Origin: Gammaproteobacteria bacterium
Lineage (GTDB): Bacteria; Pseudomonadota; Gammaproteobacteria; Pseudomonadales; Porticoccaceae
Length of the DNA: 39,112 nt
Direction of reading: 5' to 3'
Assembly: GCA_003235325.1 (NCBI GenBank)
Contig: QJWQ01000159.1
Span: 1 to 39,112, forward strand
Below are positions 25,097 to 34,101 of the stretch, piece by piece. The first letter of the stretch is position 1, and each line of letters starts with the position of its first letter. The position numbers and the translations under genes were made by a program. The notes under the pieces are model-generated. The model did not search any database. It worked only from the letters and a program-made list of their open reading frames with translations, and had not been told where the DNA came from.

Positions 25097-26385
25097 GACC
25101 GAGTCTCCAGTGCCGCGAGCCCCTGTTCCAGATCCCAGATCAGGTCGCTGGCATCCTCAATGCCGATTGACAGGCGAATGGTTCCGGGACCGATACCGGC
25201 AGCGGCGAGTTCCTGCTCATTCAACTGACGGTGTGTGGTTGACGCCGGGTGGATCACCAGGCTTTTGGCATCACCCACATTGGCCAGATGGGAAAACAGG
25301 GTCAGTGCTTCTATAAAGCGCCGGCCATTTTCGCGGCCACCGGGCAAATCAAAACAGAATACGGCACCGGCGCCCCTGGGCAGGTACTTGTCGACCCGGT
25401 GTGTATATTTGCTGGTCGCCAGGCCAGGATACATGACCCGACTTACCCGGAGGTCGGCGGCCAGGAACTCGGCCACGGTCCTGGCATTGGCCACATGCTG
25501 GCGCATACGAAGCGGCAATGTCTCGACGCCCTGGGCCAGCAAGAAGGCATTGAAAGGGCTGATCGCCGCCCCCAGGTCACGCAGGGTCTCGGCACGTAAC
25601 TTCGCCAGGTAACCATAGACCCCGAAGGTTTCGTGGAAGGCCAGGCCATGGTAGGCGGGAGACGGATCGGCAACGACCGGGTAGCGACCGTTGGACCAGT
25701 TGAACTCGCCGCTGTCCACCACCACGCCACCGAGACTGGTGCCGTGGCCGCCAAGGAACTTGGTCGCCGAATAGACGACAATATCCGCGCCCCACTCCAG
25801 CGGCCGGCACAGGTAAGGTGTCGCGAAGGTATTGTCGATCATCAACGGGCAGTTGTATTCGTGGGCACACTCTGCCACTGCCTCAATGTCGAGGATATTA
25901 CCCCCCGGATTACCGATGGTCTCGGCGAACAATAACTTGGTATTGTCCTTGATGGCACTCCGCCAGGCGTCGATATTGTCCGGATCGACGAAATCCAGCT
26001 CGACGGAGAGCTTGCCGAGCAGATGTTTGAACTGGGTGATGGTGCCGCCGTAGAGCGCGGCAGAAGCGATGACATGATCCCCGGGGCGCAGCAGGGTAAA
26101 CAGGGCCGCCGATTGTGCCGCCAGACCACTGGCGAAGGCCACCGCACCGGCTCCGCCGTCAAGGTTGGCAATGCGCTCTTCGAAAGCGGCCACGGTAGGA
26201 TTCATGATTCGGGAGTAGGTGTTGCCATACTCCTGTAGATTGAAGTAGGCAGCGGCAGCTTCCGTATCCTCAAATACATAGCTGGTGGTCTGGAATATGG
26301 GTATGGCCCGGGCGCCGGTGGTCGGTTCCGGACGGCTGCCCGCGTGCACGGTTCGGGTTTCGAAGCCAAAATCCCTGTCTGTCAT
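25093..26385 (-). CDS. metY: O-acetylhomoserine sulfhydrylase
   Basis: PLP enzyme of the Cys/Met metabolism family that makes homocysteine from O-acetylhomoserine and sulfide. The 430-residue length is typical for MetY and longer than MetB/MetC (about 390). The PLP lysine is Lys209 in SATKFLGGHGTS, the PLP-contact YGNTYSRIMNPT is at 53-64, and NVGDAKSLVIHPASTTH near the C-terminus is a family hallmark. O-succinylhomoserine sulfhydrylase (MetZ) is a less likely alternative. ATG at 26385 lacks a strong ribosome binding site. metX is not in the window. The upstream leader runs into a decayed LysR gene. Overlaps the CoA-binding gene by four bases. Confidence 0.95.
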   Translation of the reverse strand: MTDRDFGFETRTVHAGSRPEPTTGARAIPIFQTTSYVFEDTEAAAAYFNLQEYGNTYSRIMNPTVAAFEERIANLDGGAGAVAFASGLAAQSAALFTLLRPGDHVIASAALYGGTITQFKHLLGKLSVELDFVDPDNIDAWRSAIKDNTKLLFAETIGNPGGNILDIEAVAECAHEYNCPLMIDNTFATPYLCRPLEWGADIVVYSATKFLGGHGTSLGGVVVDSGEFNWSNGRYPVVADPSPAYHGLAFHETFGVYGYLAKLRAETLRDLGAAISPFNAFLLAQGVETLPLRMRQHVANARTVAEFLAADLRVSRVMYPGLATSKYTHRVDKYLPRGAGAVFCFDLPGGRENGRRFIEALTLFSHLANVGDAKSLVIHPASTTHRQLNEQELAAAGIGPGTIRLSIGIEDASDLIWDLEQGLAALETRS

Positions 26386-26807
26386 GAATCGCTCGCTGTT
26401 AAAGTTTTCGGATTGCTCATCTTAGCCGATGCAGCAGGACTAATCCTCTTATCGAGCACGATCAACCTTCGTGCCGCCCACCAATTCTCCCGGCAATTGT
26501 GAGCGGAATGGCCGACGTCGAACCCCGCCTCGCTGGTAGCCACGATTCGATCATGCAGTGCCGGTTCCACATGGACTTCGGATAACGGGCCGTGAAATTG
26601 GCGACCACCGGTTACAGCTACCGCCTGTTGGCTTACCGCCGACCGGGATAGTCCCGTTTCACGGGCAAAGGCGGTGAATTTGCCGGAATCAAGGACCCTG
26701 TTGAAATCGCGAGTGGTCAGAAACCTGTCCCCAATTCGACATCTTGTCATCCCTGCGCGACGGTGAGATGCTGCCGCTGGCAAAACACGACGCCAATGGA
26801 GTAACTC
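26386..26807. other. 422-base region between metY and pirin
   Basis: Holds the LysR remnant described at 26440-26750, and beyond that only the metY leader and the pirin ribosome binding site. No other gene was recognised. Confidence 0.6.
26440..26750 (-). pseudogene. Remnant of a LysR-type regulator gene
   Basis: In one open frame on the minus strand, 26625-26711 encodes RDFNRVLDSGKFTAFARETGLSRSAVSQ, which resembles the LysR helix-turn-helix (e.g. ...FVAVAEAGSFTRAARRLGVSQSAVSQ). About 14 residues later (26582-26511) SEVHVEPALHDRIVATSEAGFDVG looks like the co-inducer domain strand VVVDDGLTDIVAEGFDAG of the same family, then HNC matches the usual AHNCI. The dimerisation linker and most of the effector domain are missing, so about two thirds of a ~300-residue LTTR is deleted. 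LysR genes are often divergent from pirin genes, as here. The alternative is chance similarity in a pirin-antisense frame, but the pirin gene begins only at 26808. Confidence 0.6.
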
Positions 26808-27509
26808 ATGTTTGAAATTCGCCATGCAAATGACAGAGGAACGGCCAGTTTCGGCTGGTTGCTGAGCAAGCACAGCTTTTCTTTCGGCCACTACTACGAT
26901 CCCGGGCACATGGGTTTTGGGCCACTTCGGGTCATCAACGAGGACCGGGTGCAACCCGGGCGCGGTTTCGACACACACGGTCACAGCGATATGGAGATTA
27001 TTTCCTACGTGCTCGACGGTGCGCTGGCGCACAAGGACAGCATGGGCAATGGCTCTGTCATGCGGCCGGGAGACGTACAGCGAATGACCGCCGGCACCGG
27101 CGTACGCCACAGCGAGTTCAATCATTCAGCCCGGGACCTGGTCCATTTTCTGCAGATCTGGATTCTGCCCGAGCAGGATGGGCTCGAACCCGGCTATGAG
27201 CAAAAGACGTTCAAAGACACCGACAAAAGGGGCAGACTTCGACTGATCGGCTCCCGCGACGGGCGCGATGGTTCGATCACGATCCACCAGGATGTCAATG
27301 TTTATGCCACCTGCCTGAGTCAAGGGGAGGCGGTCTCCCATCAGCTGGCCCCGGGCCGGCTGTGCTGGATTCAGGTGGCTCGCGGTCAGGTGGATATCAA
27401 CGGCTCGGCCCTTGAGGCCGGTGATGGCGTTGCTATTGCCAATGAACAGATGCTTTCCCTGGGTGGCCTCACGGAAACGGAAGTGCTGTTATTCGATATG
27501 CATCCGTAG
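26808..27509 (+). CDS. Pirin family protein (YhaK/YhhW type)
   Basis: Bicupin metal-binding protein of 233 residues. The four metal ligands are His57, His59, His101 and Glu103 (motifs FDTHGHSD and VRHSEF), the positions known for E. coli YhhW and human pirin. YhhW has quercetin 2,3-dioxygenase activity in vitro, but the natural role of bacterial pirins is unsettled and may be redox related. The start ATG has GGAG 6-7 bases upstream. A decayed LysR regulator lies upstream on the opposite strand, which suggests the gene has lost its original control. The assignment to the family is firm. Confidence 0.93.
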   Translation: MFEIRHANDRGTASFGWLLSKHSFSFGHYYDPGHMGFGPLRVINEDRVQPGRGFDTHGHSDMEIISYVLDGALAHKDSMGNGSVMRPGDVQRMTAGTGVRHSEFNHSARDLVHFLQIWILPEQDGLEPGYEQKTFKDTDKRGRLRLIGSRDGRDGSITIHQDVNVYATCLSQGEAVSHQLAPGRLCWIQVARGQVDINGSALEAGDGVAIANEQMLSLGGLTETEVLLFDMHP

Positions 27510-28002
27510 ATTTCCGGTCCTGTAACCATCCCGCGATAGAGCTTGGTTCCTATTCCATCGATCGCGGGACAGACGGAAGCCCTCCGCCGTAAGCTCAACT
27601 GTGCCGGGCAGGAAGGTTACCATGGCCTACAATTCAGTGAGCCCCGCTTCAAAAAGGAATCGGCAGCTGAAAAATTATCAAGGTCGCCGGGGCAGGAACA
27701 TGGCGATGGTCTTCGATATTCCTGCTTGCTCATTGTGGGGATAAATGATCGTGTAGACTAAATCGGAGCCCAGCACAGTGAGCAGATTGGAATCCGGAAC
27801 CATGGCAGACACCATTCCAGGCAATGGTCCCATTGCAACACTCGATTCCCCCCGGCACCCGGGTCGATGCTGTGTCGGCCAGGACCCACGTAATTCGAAG
27901 CGCTTCGAACGACAACATGGAACTGTGCGGGCGAGGATGCCCCTGGCTGCAACAGCCTGGTCCCACGACCTGGCATGATGACTCAGACGGAGTTTAACCA
28001 AT
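27510..28002. other. 493-base gap between pirin and the MFS gene
   Basis: No gene recognised; the short frames on either strand have no familiar motif. The region contains the palindrome at 27894-27909. An open minus-strand frame (27678-28001) has some amino acid regularity but no identity I can name. Confidence 0.5.
27894..27909. promoter_or_regulatory. Perfect 16 bp palindrome upstream of the MFS gene (operator candidate)
   Basis: TTCGAAGCGCTTCGAA is fully self-complementary and ends 93 bases before the MFS start codon. A regulator binding as a dimer is plausible, but no regulator gene is next to it and no consensus is recognised. Confidence 0.4.
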
Positions 28003-29619
28003 ATGGATCAGCCATTGACTAGAGGCGATGCGGGCGAGACGAAGGTGGCGGCATCGGCCTGGAGTCCACTGAAAATCCCCGTATTCCGCGCCCTCTGGCT
28101 CGCCGCCATCGCCTCCAATATCGGCACCTGGATGCAGGACCTGGGCGCCGGCTGGCTGATGACCTCGCTGTCGCCGACACCGGTCATGGTGGCCCTGGTG
28201 CAAACGGCGACAACGCTGCCCATTCTGTTTCTGGCGTTACCCGCAGGGGCACTTGCGGACATCGTCGATCGAAGACAATTTCTGCTCGGCGTTCAGTTCT
28301 GGCTGGCGATGGTGGCGGCATCGCTTGGCGTACTGACCATCACCGGTCTGACCACCGCCTGGATACTGGTTGCGCTCACATTCGCCATGGGGGTGGGCAT
28401 CGCCATGATGATGCCTGCCTGGTCGTCGATTACCCCGGAAATTGTACCCCGGTCAGAACTGCAGGGCGCCATTGCCCTGAACAGCATGGGTATGAATGTC
28501 GCGAGGGCCATCGGTCCGGCGATTGCCGGCATCATCGTCTCCACCGCGGGCACCGGGGCCGTTTTTTTGTTGAATGCCGTGTCGTTTCTTGGCGTCATGA
28601 CTGTCCTGTACCGCTGGCAACGACCGGCTCCGGCATCCACGTTGCCGGTTGAACGTTTCCTTGCGGCACTTCGAACCGGCTTTCGTTTCGCCTGGCATCA
28701 CGACCTGTTACATGCAGCCCTGATTCGCGGCATGGCCTTCTTCCTTTTTGCCAGCGCGCCCTGGGCGCTGCTGCCGCTGGTCGCGAGGAATCTGGTGGGC
28801 GGCGGACCCCAATCCTTCGGCATTCTTGTCGCCGCCATTGGTCTGGGGGCGGTGCTGGGTGCACTGGTTTTACCCCGCCTGCGTCAGCGGCTTGCCAAAG
28901 ACAGTCTCGTGGCTGTCGCGACCATACTCTATGCCGGAGCCATGCTGGCGCTGGCGATGCTGACCAACCTGCTGGCCCTGAGCGCCGCGATGATGGTCAG
29001 CGGCCTGGCCTGGATCAGCGTCCTGTCTTCCCTGCAAGTGGCAGCGCAGCTGTCACTGCCCAACTGGGTGCGTTCCCGGGGGCTTGCCGTGTTCATGGCC
29101 ACATTCATGGGTTCCATGGCGCTGGGAAGCCTGTTGTGGGGCAGTGTCGCCCAGCACACCAGCATTGCAGTCGCCCTGATGGTAGCCGCCGCCGGAGCGG
29201 TTCTGGCTGTCGGCCTGACCTGGAAATTCAAGCTCGGCAGCATAGAAGAAATCGACCTCAGCCCCTCCATGCACTGGCCGGAGCCGGTGGTGCACGAGGG
29301 GGTCACCCATGACCGGGGGCCGGTGATGGTGACCATCACCTACCGGGTGGAGCGAGCGCACAGGGACGAATTTTTGAGTCTGATCCGCCAGGTTGGCAGA
29401 CAGCGCAAAAGGGATGGCGCTTTTGCCTGGGGCGTCATGGAAGATACCCAGCATCCAGACCACTTCGTCGAATATTTCATGGTGGAGTCCTGGCTGGAAC
29501 ACCTGCGCCAGCACCAACGGGTCACCAATGCCGACCGGCTGGTACAGGACCGCGTTCAACGCCTGCTGATGTCTGACAGCCAGCCCGAGGTGGCGCACTA
29601 CGTGGCACCGGATAATTGA
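28003..29619 (+). CDS. MFS_3 family transporter with a C-terminal ABM-like domain
   Basis: Inner-membrane major facilitator of 538 residues. About twelve membrane helices span residues 25-425, with the MFS loop ADIVDRRQF at about 85-93 between the second and third helices. After residue about 445 comes a soluble domain beginning VMVTITYRVERAHRDEF, with WGVMEDTQHPDHFVEYFMVESW, which resembles the dimeric alpha/beta-barrel (antibiotic-biosynthesis-monooxygenase-like) module. This combination is typical of the MFS_3/DUF894 group, which contains the enterobactin exporter EntS among its relatives. Substrate unknown. The start ATG has GGAG 10 bases upstream. It is convergent with the second GDH. 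Confidence 0.9.
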   Translation: MDQPLTRGDAGETKVAASAWSPLKIPVFRALWLAAIASNIGTWMQDLGAGWLMTSLSPTPVMVALVQTATTLPILFLALPAGALADIVDRRQFLLGVQFWLAMVAASLGVLTITGLTTAWILVALTFAMGVGIAMMMPAWSSITPEIVPRSELQGAIALNSMGMNVARAIGPAIAGIIVSTAGTGAVFLLNAVSFLGVMTVLYRWQRPAPASTLPVERFLAALRTGFRFAWHHDLLHAALIRGMAFFLFASAPWALLPLVARNLVGGGPQSFGILVAAIGLGAVLGALVLPRLRQRLAKDSLVAVATILYAGAMLALAMLTNLLALSAAMMVSGLAWISVLSSLQVAAQLSLPNWVRSRGLAVFMATFMGSMALGSLLWGSVAQHTSIAVALMVAAAGAVLAVGLTWKFKLGSIEEIDLSPSMHWPEPVVHEGVTHDRGPVMVTITYRVERAHRDEFLSLIRQVGRQRKRDGAFAWGVMEDTQHPDHFVEYFMVESWLEHLRQHQRVTNADRLVQDRVQRLLMSDSQPEVAHYVAPDN

Positions 29620-29824
29620 GTATTCAGTCCCGGGGCATGGGGTCAATGCCGAATAGGGTCAATAAATGGCCCCTCAATGGGCACGAGTTCCCGGCCACGG
29701 CGAGCGCCTGGCGCCCGTTGCCGCAGGCTGATCATAATTCCGGTAAATTGCCGGTGGCATTCAGAGTGATTGGTTCACCCCTGTGGGAACCAGGGTGTCA
29801 TCTCTCCCGTTTTGATGCCTGCTT

Positions 29825-32752
29825 TCAGACTTTCATCGCCGCGGCGACCCCGCCCTGGTCGAGCAGGTGAATGATCTCGTCCCGTTCCGGCAGGGCTGAT
29901 TTTCGGACACTGTCTATCAATTGACGGACCCGGGCGTCCTCCCGCAGGTACTGACCGGCCAGTTCGACGATCTCCCGATCGCTGCGGTTTCTGAACCAAC
30001 TCAAACCTTCACAGTAGACGATGCGGCTGGCCAGCCGGGAGGCCATGATGCAATGCAGGTACATCCGGGGAATGCTGTCGTAGAGGGCCTCGCCACAGGT
30101 GTCCAGTAGAACCTGTGGCAGGTGTTGCTTTACCTGAGCCCTGGTCAGGTCAGGGTATTCTGCCCGCAAACTGTCCATTGATGCCGCCAGGGCATCGGAT
30201 GCCCGATTGATGACGCTGCTCAGGATAACGCTTAACGTTGGCAGGTCGGTGCCCGGATGTCGCCCCCGTTCCTTCAACAGGCTCTCTGCCTCGGTGGCGG
30301 CGAGTTGCCGCAGCTTTTCCAGCACCTGCCCGATGTACCGGTCCTTGATCTGCAGGAAACCGTCCTCGTCCAGCAGCATGCTGGCCGCAATCTCGTAACT
30401 GCTGCAGATTACACCGCACTTGTTGGCGGAACTGTCCTTGATAATCAATACACCGGCCTTGCCCAGTTGCTTGCGCGCCTTGGGTGTGATGAACAGGTTG
30501 GCGCCTTCGACAATCACTTTGCTGGACGGTACACCTTCCCCGTCCAGGTAGTCCCGCCAGTTGCTGTTGTTGAGGGTGCGGGGGCGACCACCGGCGGGAA
30601 TAAAAGCGTCGGCGACGATACGGTTATGCATGCCGTTCCGATGCTTGATGCCGCCGGCCTCATGGACGCTTGTCAGCGAGCCCTGGCTGCCCAGACAGTC
30701 CCGCGAAAAAGCGCTGACCGGCAACCCGGCTGCCACCAGCCGCAGCAGTTCTTTTATATTGAGGCCCCCGGGGTCCTCCAGGGAGCCGCTGCCGTCGGCA
30801 ATGGCGACAATGCGGGCATTGTCGCCGTACTCCCGATGCAGTAGGCGAATTTCGTTGCCGGCAACATCGCCGTCCGGTCCGCCGGTCATTTTCACGGTAA
30901 AGGGTTGCGAGCGCGGATCGATGCCCACTTCCTTCAGTGCATATTCGAGAAATACGGTGATGCCCTCACTGGTGACGCCGTATTGCTTGTGATTGATGCC
31001 GGCCCCGGGCTTGGAACTCATGAAGGCATCCGGCATCGAATGCTTTCGCAATCGGGCCCGGTTGATGATCCGGACAATGAGATCATTGGAGACGTTTTCA
31101 TCGGGTCCCAGATAGAGCAATTCATCACGACAGAGATAATCAGGGTGCAGGGTCGTTAACTCCGGCGCCGGAATAATCAGGTCCAGCAGGGCGTCGGCAA
31201 ATGCCAGGCCCACCTGATCAAAATCGGCCCCCGGCCGGGCCAGAATGACCCCTTTCGAGCCGCCTTCGGGAATGTCCTTGTTCTTCAACTGTTGCGCCGC
31301 GGCCAGGCCATAGCACTCGTCGTAATGGCGCTCACTTTCCAGGGCATATTGTTCCTGGCCGGCGGGATGGACTATGCGGACACCGCCCCGGGCGATATCC
31401 CGAAAACGGACATGGAAGCCGTCAAACTCATGGCCAATGACAAAAAACACACCGTAGGGATTATCCGGCCTGCCACGGGCGCGGAAAAAATCGGGATTGA
31501 CTCGCAGGGCCAGTGCCGAACGGTCCTCGAGCCGGAAATTGGTGCGCAGTGTCGCGTCGGCGGCACGCAACAGCGTCATCAACACCATTTGTCCGTCGGG
31601 GCTTTCGACCCGGTTGTTGATACGCTCCGCCAGAGCGGTGGCATCGGCCTCGGCACCGGGGCTGAATCTGCTCCTGAAATGTCCGGCGATGGCCAGGGCC
31701 AGGGCAGGGTAGCGCAACAGGGTGCCGTAGATACGCTCCCGGGCAAACCGCAAGGCATCGCGTTTCACCAGGCGTTGATGCGCCAGTCGGCCCAGACCCA
31801 GAAGAATTTCGGCATCCGTCAGCGAACAGTCGTCGAGATCGCGGGACAATGAAATGACCTCGTCATCCAGATGGATCAGGCGCTTCAGATCAGCTTTGAT
31901 ATCCCGCCAGATGTCGCTGTCCGTGGCGAAGGACCGGCCACTGGACTGCACCAGAAAGCTGAGCACAGAGACAGGATTTTTGCCGCCAAAACTGTCGAGG
32001 TAGGCACGCTGGATATCGATCTGCTTTTTACCCAGGAACTCCGTGACCCGTTCAAATACCAAGCGGTTGTCGCTGCGTGGCACGCTCAGGGTCAAATGAC
32101 TCTGCGAGGCATCCGGGTCGGCAGACAGGTCCAGTGAGACATTGCCCGTTTGCCTTACTTCCCGGGCGAGTTGAAACTGGCGAACAACCTGCTCGACCGG
32201 CGTCATCTCCAGGTAGGCTGTCGAACAACCTTCGAGATGAAGATGCAGGTCAGCGGCATCCATGTCAGGAAATCCGGCCTCGATCCTGTCGATCACTGAG
32301 TGAATGGCCGCCTGGGTTAGCGGGTTGGCCGGGTTGTGGTCAGGTGGCTCGCCGAAACTGAATACATCAAGCACCCGGCTGCCGTCCGACGCCGTATAGA
32401 CCCTGGCTGCCTGCAGGGGCTTTTCGTCTGGAAGCTGGCGGATGAACTTGCCCAGTTGCCCCGGAAAACTCTGATCGCTGATAAAGGTAAATTCCGTGCC
32501 CTCCTGGTTTCTCAGGGACATCACCTGGGAGATGCCACTGGCCTCAGCGGCTATCAGCGCCTTGATGTGGCTGAGCTGTGTCTGCGGATCGATGTCGTGA
32601 AAATAGGCGCTCGGCATGGTTTCCAGGAAACGCGCTGACAGTTCCTCTGCAGACTGTTGCAGTCCCTCCAGCAACCTTTCGATCGCCACGGACGCATTGA
32701 TTTGATCAGACCCCTGCTTGTCTGAATTATCCGTTCCGGTTGCATGATTCAT
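29825..32752 (-). CDS. NAD-specific glutamate dehydrogenase, 110-115 kDa class
   Basis: A 975-residue homologue of the large NAD-dependent glutamate dehydrogenases, nearer in size to the fungal (about 115 kDa) class than to GdhB. The N-terminal part includes an ACT-like segment (SHLTLSVPRSDNRLVFERV, about 240-260). In the catalytic domain, GGVRIVHPAG, LKNKDIPEGGSKG with the conserved lysine at residue 500, and GPDGDVAGNEIRLL follow the GDH order. Residues after about 780 form a helical tail. Reaction: glutamate + NAD+ to 2-oxoglutarate + ammonium. ATG at 32752 was chosen because AGGGGAT is 5-6 bases upstream; the longer frame to 32830 has none. It is likely a second, differently regulated GDH, but a different amino acid substrate cannot be excluded. 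Confidence 0.85.
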   Translation of the reverse strand: MNHATGTDNSDKQGSDQINASVAIERLLEGLQQSAEELSARFLETMPSAYFHDIDPQTQLSHIKALIAAEASGISQVMSLRNQEGTEFTFISDQSFPGQLGKFIRQLPDEKPLQAARVYTASDGSRVLDVFSFGEPPDHNPANPLTQAAIHSVIDRIEAGFPDMDAADLHLHLEGCSTAYLEMTPVEQVVRQFQLAREVRQTGNVSLDLSADPDASQSHLTLSVPRSDNRLVFERVTEFLGKKQIDIQRAYLDSFGGKNPVSVLSFLVQSSGRSFATDSDIWRDIKADLKRLIHLDDEVISLSRDLDDCSLTDAEILLGLGRLAHQRLVKRDALRFARERIYGTLLRYPALALAIAGHFRSRFSPGAEADATALAERINNRVESPDGQMVLMTLLRAADATLRTNFRLEDRSALALRVNPDFFRARGRPDNPYGVFFVIGHEFDGFHVRFRDIARGGVRIVHPAGQEQYALESERHYDECYGLAAAQQLKNKDIPEGGSKGVILARPGADFDQVGLAFADALLDLIIPAPELTTLHPDYLCRDELLYLGPDENVSNDLIVRIINRARLRKHSMPDAFMSSKPGAGINHKQYGVTSEGITVFLEYALKEVGIDPRSQPFTVKMTGGPDGDVAGNEIRLLHREYGDNARIVAIADGSGSLEDPGGLNIKELLRLVAAGLPVSAFSRDCLGSQGSLTSVHEAGGIKHRNGMHNRIVADAFIPAGGRPRTLNNSNWRDYLDGEGVPSSKVIVEGANLFITPKARKQLGKAGVLIIKDSSANKCGVICSSYEIAASMLLDEDGFLQIKDRYIGQVLEKLRQLAATEAESLLKERGRHPGTDLPTLSVILSSVINRASDALAASMDSLRAEYPDLTRAQVKQHLPQVLLDTCGEALYDSIPRMYLHCIMASRLASRIVYCEGLSWFRNRSDREIVELAGQYLREDARVRQLIDSVRKSALPERDEIIHLLDQGGVAAAMKV

Positions 32753-33228
32753 AGCTATCCCCTGAGTCAATCCAATGCTGTAACGGGCAAGGGTACCAAA
32801 TAAATGCTGCCGGTTCGGATTGCCCGGCAATTTTTAACGATGTGACAACGCTATGTCTGTCCAGGACGGATTGGGGCCTGATCACAAGGGCGATGCTGTT
32901 GACGGGCACCTCAGGTCGGAAAAGCGGTGCTGGCTGGCAACAATATTCCGCTCGGATCCCGGCAATATTCGAGTCCCGTTCGGGCAATTCACTCCGGATT
33001 TGTCAAAGCCAGGCGCTCGCAGATCAGGCACTCGCAGGCCAGGCAGGTTAAATAGGGTTCTGGGTAGCCACCGGCCTGTTTGCCAGTGTATTGACCAGGG
33101 CCTATCAGCACCAATTGGCCCTTATCTGAGGATAACCGCAGAAACAAGTGATTCAAGGTTGAACTCTGGGGGTATAGTCAGCAGTTGTGTGAGCGCATCC
33201 AGGAATTTTTTGACAGTGAATTGAGGCA
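32753..33228. other. 476-base gap between divergent GDH and marC genes
   Basis: No gene recognised. It contains a 15 bp imperfect tandem repeat at 33010-33047 (CAGGCGCTCGCAGAT, CAGGCACTCGCAGGC, CAGGCAGG). No clear promoter was identified for either gene. Confidence 0.5.
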
Positions 33229-33861
33229 ATGACAGAGACGGCAATTGTTGCCCTGGCAACCTTCTTTGCGACTATCGGCCCGGTAGACGTGGCCGCCGTG
33301 TTTGCCAGTTTGACCGCCGATACGTCGCCGCGCAAATGCCGGTCCATGGCTATTCGCGGGACTTTGATCGCCGGAGGGATCCTGATCAGCTTTGCCCTTG
33401 CAGGAGAGATACTGCTTCGATCCCTCGGCATCTCACTGCCAGCTCTTCGTACTGCTGGCGGCATCCTGCTGTTGCTGCTGGCCATCGACATGGTTTTTGC
33501 CCGCTCCTCCGGAGCATCTTCCACGACGGTCGAGGAAGAAAAAGAGGCTGTTGCCAAGCAGGATATTTCCGTATTTCCGCTGGCGACCCCGCTTATCGCC
33601 GGTCCCGGGGCCATGAGTGCGGTCATTTTGTTGATGACCAATACCGAGGGTAATGTCCTGTCTCAGATGATCGTTGTGGTCAGTCTGATGGCCATACTGG
33701 TCTTCACCCTTGTCTGCCTAATGCTAGCCAGTCAGATTCAAAAGGTGCTGGGCGTTACCGGTATGCATGTGGTCACCCGTGTCGCCGGTGTCCTTCTGGC
33801 AGCGCTGGCGGTTCAGTTTATGTTTGACGGCATGGAGCAAAGTGGTATTTTCTCAGGTTGA
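33229..33861 (+). CDS. MarC family membrane protein
   Basis: Integral membrane protein of 210 residues with about six hydrophobic segments and no signal peptide. It starts TETAIVALATFFATIGPVD, like the MarC/YchE/YhgN group, and carries the FPLATPLIAGPGAMS motif (about residues 116-130) shared by the family. Their function is unknown; MarC is no longer thought to give multidrug resistance. The ATG has GAGG only 2-3 bases upstream, so the ribosome binding is not ideal. It is divergent from the second GDH and followed by the cryptochrome gene after 240 bases in the same direction. Confidence 0.9.
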   Translation: MTETAIVALATFFATIGPVDVAAVFASLTADTSPRKCRSMAIRGTLIAGGILISFALAGEILLRSLGISLPALRTAGGILLLLLAIDMVFARSSGASSTTVEEEKEAVAKQDISVFPLATPLIAGPGAMSAVILLMTNTEGNVLSQMIVVVSLMAILVFTLVCLMLASQIQKVLGVTGMHVVTRVAGVLLAALAVQFMFDGMEQSGIFSG

Positions 33862-34101
33862 GTCCCGGACCGGGTCTGCCAGGCTGCTGAACAGATCCGT
33901 GGTCGCGGTCCGGTTCAATGCCGGCCAACAGAATCTTTCGGAATCGGTGCGAGAACCATTGATCCTGGCCGCCAGGCAGGTTTCCGCCACGTCTTAGGGT
34001 AAATGCACCTTCTCCAACAACTGACCGATTATCGACAGCCACCAAACCTGAAAAAACGGCAGCCAGCTGCAACTGAACCAATCCGGTCAAGGCCGCATCT
34101 G

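Noticed and set aside
26751-27125. N-terminal part of the minus-strand frame that contains the LysR remnant
   Set aside because: Antisense to pirin, no LysR similarity; only the part below 26750 is informative.
32853-33224. 123-codon frame in the GDH-marC gap
   Set aside because: No motif, no ribosome binding site; composition does not look coding.
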